The notes beneath the pieces were generated by a model. The model ran no database searches, was not told the origin of the DNA, and saw only the letters and a program-made list of their open reading frames with translations. 18,361 nucleotides of DNA. Source: DATNPH01 sp036703315. GTDB taxonomy: Bacteria; Cyanobacteriota; Cyanobacteriia; Cyanobacteriales; Coleofasciculaceae. The stretch's first letter is position 1; each line of letters begins with the position of its first letter. Of the stretch, positions 14,146-18,361 are shown one piece after another. The DNA lies in the NCBI GenBank assembly GCA_036703315.1, contig DATNPH010000175.1, positions 1 through 18,361 on the forward strand. Direction: 5' to 3'. The translations under genes and the position numbers were made by a program.

Positions 14146-14183
14146 TAAAATGTTAAACCCAATTGATCATTAGGAGGTATTTA

Positions 14184-14483
14184 ATGATTCTTGAAGCGGT
14201 GATGCTTAACGTCAAACTTGGCTTGGAGGATGATTTTGAGACAAATTTTAAGAAAGCCTTTAATATTATCTCGTCTATGAACGGGTATTTATCCCATGAA
14301 CTCCATAGATGTCTTGAAGTTAAAGGAAAATACTTATTATTAGTTCGATGGACAACTCTAGAATCTCATACAGTCGGATTTAGAGAATCTCCTGAATATC
14401 AGGAGTGGAAAGAATTGCTTCACCATTTTTACGAGCCATTTCCAACCGTTGAGCATTTTCAACAAGTACAGCTTGACCCTTAA
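14184..14483 (+). CDS. Antibiotic biosynthesis monooxygenase (ABM) domain protein
   Basis: A 99-residue single-domain protein of the dimeric alpha+beta barrel (ABM) fold. The pattern is MILEAVMLNVKLGLEDDFET as first strand and helix, SSMNGYLSHELHRCLEVKGKYLLLVRWTTLESHTVGFRES as central strands with the typical LLVRW and the E-S-H...F-R-E-S element, and EYQEWKELLHHFYEPFPTVEHF as the C-terminal helix and strand. Members oxidise quinols or polyketide aromatics without cofactor, degrade haem, or have unknown roles; YgiN of E. coli is a quinol monooxygenase. ATG 14184 is supported by a strong AGGAGGT site (14172-14178). It is divergent from menD, a quinone-pathway gene, with a shared palindrome, so a quinone-related role is an attractive but unproven idea. 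Confidence 0.85.
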   Translation: MILEAVMLNVKLGLEDDFETNFKKAFNIISSMNGYLSHELHRCLEVKGKYLLLVRWTTLESHTVGFRESPEYQEWKELLHHFYEPFPTVEHFQQVQLDP

Positions 14484-14505
14484 CCCTAATCGGAAAATAG
14501 GGAAC

Positions 14506-14543
14506 GGGGAACAGGGGAAGAAGGATTTTCATCCTTTGTTGTG
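14506..14543. repeat. Hairpin repeat copy 1
   Basis: It begins with the 15-base sequence GGGGAACAGGGGAAG (14506-14520), followed by a hairpin with stem AAGGAT/ATCCTT (14521-14526 and 14531-14536), loop TTTC, and the tail TTGTTGTG. An identical 15-mer and related hairpin occur at 14580-14637. It is located just past the ABM gene and could act as a terminator or be a mobile spacer repeat. Confidence 0.55.
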
Positions 14544-14579
14544 TAGGAAGTTCATGGGCGTCTGTCTTGAAAATAGCAG

Positions 14580-14637
14580 GGGGAACAGGGGAAGCCGAGG
14601 AGGCACGGGGGAGAGGAATTTTCATTCCTTTGTTGTG
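14580..14637. repeat. Hairpin repeat copy 2
   Basis: It has the same 15-base start (14580-14594), then about 19 extra bases (CCGAGGAGGCACGGGGGAG), then a hairpin with stem AGGAAT/ATTCCT (14614-14619 and 14624-14629), the same TTTC loop and the same TTGTTGTG tail. Relative to copy 1, one A is added on the left arm and one T on the right arm, so pairing is kept. The rest of 14638-14722 holds nothing recognisable. Confidence 0.55.
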
Positions 14638-14722
14638 GGCAATCGCCAATAGTCAATTTTTTACAGAGTTTATGTATTAGGAGTTACCAATTCTCGACTC
14701 CCTATTCCCAACTAGCTGCAAC

Positions 14723-17700
14723 TTATTTACGAGTGCCAATCCCATCACACAAAGTGCGATCGCTCTTTCCCACCTCAGAGTTGTTCTTCAGATAATCCCG
14801 CACCCAATTGCAACCATACGCCAGTAGCTCATCTATATTTAGAACTTGATCCAAATCCCACAAAATCACCGTGTTGTCCTGACTTGCCGAGGCTACGATC
14901 TTACCGTCGAGGCTAAAAGCAACTCCGTAAACCCCATCGCTATGCCCATTAAGGGTAGTCAACAATTTGCCGTCCCTATTCCAGAGTTTGACACTCTTGT
15001 CCTTACTCGCTGAGGCGATGAGCTTCCCGTCTGGACTGAAAGCCACTTTGTTAACCGCATCGCTATGCCCGTCGAGGGTGTTGAGTAACCTGCCGTCCCT
15101 GTTCCAGAGTTTGACACTCTTGTCCTTACTTGCCGAGGCAATTATCTGACCATCAGGGCTGAAAGCCACTTCGTCAACCTCCTCGGTATGCCCGTTGAGG
15201 GTTTTGCGCAACGTGCCATCCCTGTTCCAGAGTTTGACACTCTTGTCCCGACTGCCCGAGGCGATGAGCTTCCCGTCTGGGCTGAAAGCCACTTCGTCAA
15301 CCTTATCGCTATGTCCGTTGAGGGTGTTGAGCAACCTGCCATCCCTGTTCCAAAGTTTGACACTCTTGTCCTCACTGCCCGAGGCGATTATCTGACCATC
15401 AGGGCTGAAAGCAACTCCCCAAACCACTTCGCTATGCCCGTTGAGGGTGTTGAGCAACCTGCCATCCCTGTTCCAGAGTTTGACGGTTTTGTCCCGACTG
15501 CCCGAGGCAATCATCTGAGCGTCTGGACTGAAAGCAACTCCGTAAACCGCATCACTATGCCTGTTGAGGGTTTTGAACAACGTGCCGTCCCTGTTCCAGA
15601 GTTTGACGGTTTTGTCCCAACTGCCCGAGGCGATGAGCTTCCCGTCCGGGCTGAAAGCAACTCCGTAAACTGCATCGCTATGCCCGTTGAGGGTTTTTAG
15701 CAAGGTGCTGTCAATCTTCCAGAGTTTAACCGTCTTGTCCCAACTGCCCGAGGCAATCATCTGGCCATCGCGGCTGAAAGCAACTCTATCAACCCTATCA
15801 CTATGCCCATTAAGGGTTTTGATCAACGTGCCGTCCCTGTTCCAGAGTTTGACGCTCTTGTCCTGACTGCCCGAGGCGATGAGCTTCCCGTCTGGGCTGA
15901 AAGCCACTTCGTAAACCTTATCGCTATGTCCGTTGAGGGTTTTTAGCAACCTGCCATCCCTGTTCCAAAGTTTGACGGTTTTGTCTTTACTGGCCGAGGC
16001 AATCATCTGACTGTCTGGGCTGAAAGCAACTCCGTAAACCACGTCGGTATGCCCCTTGAGGGTTTTTAGCAACGTGCCATCCCTGTTCCAAAGTTTGACG
16101 GTTTTGTCCCAACTGCCCGAGGCGATGAGTTTCCTGTCCGGGCTGAAAGCAACTCCCCAAACCACTTCGTTATGCCCGTTGAGGGTTTTGAGCAACCTGC
16201 CGTCCCTGTTCCAGAGTTTGACACTCTTGTCCCGACTGGCCGAGGCAATCATCTGCCCGTCCGGGCTGAAAGCAACTCCGTCAATCTCATCTTTATGCCC
16301 CTTGAGGGTTTTAAGCAACGTGCCGTCCCTATTCCAAAGTTTGACGGTTTTGTCTCGACTGACCGAGGCAATCATTTGACCGTCCGGGCTGAAAGCAACT
16401 CCGTCAACCTCATCGGTATGCCCCTTGAGGGTTTTAAGCAATGTGCCGTCCGTGTTCCAGAGTTTGACACTTTTGTCCCAACTGGCCGAGGCTATCATCT
16501 GGCTGTCGGGGCTGAGAGCAAGTCCGTAAACCACATCGCTATGACCTGACAAGCGGTTGTACTCAACTGCCCCATAAACAGCCTGTCGTAGCGCTGATTC
16601 AACCTGAACCTGAGTTTTTGCGTCTACCCTACCTATCTTTTGCAGGCGTTGCCTCGCCTTTAATGCCGCTATCAGCGCGTCCAAGCTTTTATTTGAGGCA
16701 AACAGCACTTCTGAGGATTTACTAATAGCTTGGAGTTCGCTGAGTGCTGCTTTCTTGTACTCACGGAAAGCCGCCACTCCTAATAGGACAGCCACTAATG
16801 CAGTACTGACTGAGGCTAGAAACAACTTTAGTCGTCTAGAACTTTTTTTCTGTGCTGCCAGCCGTGCTTCAGCTTCCTTGGTTCGTTCCTCCTGCAAACG
16901 TAGCATTTCTGCTTGTCGGTGTTTGTCTTCTTCTTGTGCTAGTGCGATCGCATTTTTACTTGATTCAATAAACCCCTTCTGCAAAGAAGTTGCGATGGGC
17001 TGTTTTTGACTTTGCTCAGCTTCCTGCAACCAGTTTTGGGCAATCAAGAATTCACTGCCCCGCAATAACAAGTCAGCACTTTTGCCTTTTTCCTCCCATT
17101 CAAGCGCACGTAGCGACCATTTAGTGTGGCTTTTCACATGGTCACGGTCAGTATCCAGAGTTCTTACCAACTCACTAAAATTGGTACAAAGATTTCCTCC
17201 ATACCTGTTAAAATCAATCCACTGCACCCGACGCAATTCAGGATGTAGGTCTTGCGCTGGCACATCTGAATACAGGATCGTGACAAAACGCTTATTCAAC
17301 TTAGTCGCATATTCCACCTCATCAGCGCAATAAGGCGAGTAGACTGAATTGGGCGAAATGATAAACAGGAAGTTGTCCGAACATTCAATTCCCCGATAAA
17401 TTTCTTGCTGAAAATCACTCCCTGGTGGAATACTCTCCTGATCAAACCAAGTCGTCTTCCCCTGTAACTGGAGTGCTTCATTCAATTTCCGAGCAAAATC
17501 GGAATCGGCACGGGAATAAGAGATAAAGGCTTCTAGAGATGATTCAGGCGGTTGATTCGCGCTTTCGGCAATAAACTCTTCTTGTAAGGGTAAGGGTGGG
17601 TGTTCGGTTCGCTGTTTGGCGACTTTCAGCCAAGCTTGGTAGTGTTCCAGATTGTGACCCCGCAATAAAATACTTCGGTTGCGGTTTTGTCGTTCCCACT

Positions 17701-18361
17701 TAAGCGCCTTGGCTAACAGGATTTTACAATCTTCGTAATAATGGACATCTTGTTTCAATTCATTCAATAATTTATCTGCGCTTTTGCGATATCCTTGTTC
17801 ATCTTCATGCCCAGTAAATTCAATGTATTGTAAGACCTGTAGATAAGGTGCTGCTTGGGCGAGTTCAGTATCTTCAATCAATAAGACTATAATGCGTTTT
17901 TTAAATACGAGAGCATAGTCTATTTCCTGCTGACAGTATTGGGAGCGTAATGAATCCGGTGAAAGTAAGTAAACAATATTATCGGCTTCTTCAATCCCTT
18001 GCTTAATAGCTTCCTGAAAATCTATCCCGGTTTTAATATCAACTTCGTGCCCCCAAACAGTGAAACCATGACGCATCAAGGTTTTTCCAACCTTCTCTCG
18101 TATCCCTTTGTCGGCTTCAGCATACGAGATAAACACTTGCGTCATCAAGTTATTGGCATTCTTGGTGCTTTCACAAATAAACTCACAATGTAAGTCACTC
18201 GGTTCACAAGATGACTGCTCATTTATAAATCGTACCTTGAGCCAAGATTCTGCCTGTACCCGTTTGCAACCCGTTAATAAGTAGCTATTTTGCTTTTGAT
18301 GTCTTTCCCACTCCAATGCTTTAACTAAAAACTGAGTATGCTGTTTAATATAATCAGCCTG
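14723..18361 (-). CDS. TIR-TIR-coiled coil-TM-WD40 (14 repeats) receptor-like protein, 5' end outside window
   Basis: The frame is open to the window edge, so the start is missing; 1212 codons are visible (numbering from 18361). A linker module (1-65) precedes TIR1 (about 73-185), a second linker (205-267), TIR2 (277-385) and a third linker (408-468). A charged coiled coil (470-510), one membrane helix (about 511-532, LKLFLASVSTALVAVLLGVAAF), a helical stretch and fourteen 41-residue WD40 repeats (604-1177) follow, with a 35-residue tail. Each TIR has its FISY box and a glutamate in SxxSxYCxxE (E146 and E348), the position used by NAD-cleaving TIR domains. TIR2 also has the canonical DQESIPPGSDF loop; TIR1 is looser there. 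Bacterial TIR proteins often signal or kill by NAD depletion in anti-phage defence, and WD40 propellers bind partners. A sensor-effector role is inferred. A TTG at 18316 is an internal codon, not a start. Confidence 0.93.
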   Translation of the reverse strand, partial: QADYIKQHTQFLVKALEWERHQKQNSYLLTGCKRVQAESWLKVRFINEQSSCEPSDLHCEFICESTKNANNLMTQVFISYAEADKGIREKVGKTLMRHGFTVWGHEVDIKTGIDFQEAIKQGIEEADNIVYLLSPDSLRSQYCQQEIDYALVFKKRIIVLLIEDTELAQAAPYLQVLQYIEFTGHEDEQGYRKSADKLLNELKQDVHYYEDCKILLAKALKWERQNRNRSILLRGHNLEHYQAWLKVAKQRTEHPPLPLQEEFIAESANQPPESSLEAFISYSRADSDFARKLNEALQLQGKTTWFDQESIPPGSDFQQEIYRGIECSDNFLFIISPNSVYSPYCADEVEYATKLNKRFVTILYSDVPAQDLHPELRRVQWIDFNRYGGNLCTNFSELVRTLDTDRDHVKSHTKWSLRALEWEEKGKSADLLLRGSEFLIAQNWLQEAEQSQKQPIATSLQKGFIESSKNAIALAQEEDKHRQAEMLRLQEERTKEAEARLAAQKKSSRRLKLFLASVSTALVAVLLGVAAFREYKKAALSELQAISKSSEVLFASNKSLDALIAALKARQRLQKIGRVDAKTQVQVESALRQAVYGAVEYNRLSGHSDVVYGLALSPDSQMIASASWDKSVKLWNTDGTLLKTLKGHTDEVDGVAFSPDGQMIASVSRDKTVKLWNRDGTLLKTLKGHKDEIDGVAFSPDGQMIASASRDKSVKLWNRDGRLLKTLNGHNEVVWGVAFSPDRKLIASGSWDKTVKLWNRDGTLLKTLKGHTDVVYGVAFSPDSQMIASASKDKTVKLWNRDGRLLKTLNGHSDKVYEVAFSPDGKLIASGSQDKSVKLWNRDGTLIKTLNGHSDRVDRVAFSRDGQMIASGSWDKTVKLWKIDSTLLKTLNGHSDAVYGVAFSPDGKLIASGSWDKTVKLWNRDGTLFKTLNRHSDAVYGVAFSPDAQMIASGSRDKTVKLWNRDGRLLNTLNGHSEVVWGVAFSPDGQIIASGSEDKSVKLWNRDGRLLNTLNGHSDKVDEVAFSPDGKLIASGSRDKSVKLWNRDGTLRKTLNGHTEEVDEVAFSPDGQIIASASKDKSVKLWNRDGRLLNTLDGHSDAVNKVAFSPDGKLIASASKDKSVKLWNRDGKLLTTLNGHSDGVYGVAFSLDGKIVASASQDNTVILWDLDQVLNIDELLAYGCNWVRDYLKNNSEVGKSDRTLCDGIGTRK
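14831..16552 (-). repeat. Fourteen tandem 123-bp units encoding WD40 repeats
   Basis: Exactly fourteen in-frame units of 123 bp cover 16552 down to 14831 with no insertions or deletions. The consensus is L-x-G-H-S-D-x-V-x-G-VAFSPDG then xxIASGSxDKxVKLWNRDG and xLLxT. The units are very similar in DNA: for example 15252-15325 and 15867-15940 differ at one base in 74. Fourteen equals two seven-bladed propellers. The first unit and the last are the most diverged, as expected for an array that expands internally. Confidence 0.92.

Noticed and set aside
14967..16549. Several plus-strand open frames of 60-170 codons opposite the WD40 array, themselves repetitive (MPVEGFEQ..., VPSLFQSLTLLS...)
   Set aside because: They are the antisense reading of the 123-bp tandem units; their periodicity comes from the WD40 code and they have no start signals.
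14831..16552. Regular 123-bp periodicity that might suggest a CRISPR or satellite array
   Set aside because: The period is a multiple of three, the frame is open throughout and each unit encodes a WD40 repeat; there are no unique spacers.
18314..18316. TTG as the start of the TIR/WD40 protein
   Set aside because: The frame is open to the window edge, and the residues before it (HTQFLVKA) complete a linker module that is repeated twice later, so the start lies outside.

Overview
The window reads as chromosomal DNA of a cyanobacterium, probably filamentous or otherwise large-genomed. The octamer GCGATCGC (HIP1) recurs throughout. menD for phylloquinone synthesis, a DevB-type membrane fusion protein, a eukaryotic-type Ser/Thr kinase with a membrane-anchored tail, and a TIR/WD40 receptor-like protein all fit this group. 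No rRNA, tRNA, CRISPR array or complete insertion sequence was seen.

Region 1 (1-2701, minus strand): a run transcribed right to left of a DUF6220 membrane protein, a TetR regulator, a DevB-like periplasmic adaptor (4-base overlap with the regulator) and a DUF2834 membrane protein. A perfect 10-bp inverted repeat overlaps a good promoter before tetR. Half of it, with flanks, recurs between devB and the DUF2834 gene. Region 2 (3068-6734): a Ser/Thr kinase, a GNAT acetyltransferase pseudogene (one frameshift, one in-frame stop) and a large HD-domain protein. Region 3 (6735-8910): a cyanobacterial hairpin repeat, a DapF-like protein in which both catalytic cysteines are serine, and a DUF5367-like membrane protein divergent from a second TetR, with two 24-bp operator-like palindromes between them.

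Region 4 (8980-10922): a third TetR, with a palindrome inside its own promoter, followed by a class I-type cytochrome P450. Region 5 (10923-14483): a frameshifted gene remnant, a beta-hydroxyacid dehydrogenase, a heptamer tandem repeat, menD, and a divergent ABM-domain monooxygenase sharing a palindrome-bearing 78-bp spacer with menD. Region 6 (14484-18361): two copies of a hairpin repeat, then a very large gene, cut by the window edge, encoding two TIR domains, a coiled coil, one membrane helix and exactly fourteen 41-residue WD40 repeats.

The most striking feature is the TIR/WD40 protein. The WD units are almost identical in DNA and protein, yet a few columns vary strongly, at sites corresponding to the ligand-facing surface of a propeller. 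That is the pattern expected of a fast-evolving recognition surface attached to a putative NAD-cleaving or signalling TIR module. Second is the Ser/Ser DapF paralogue. Third is a set of three TetR genes, each with its own visible operator-like palindrome.
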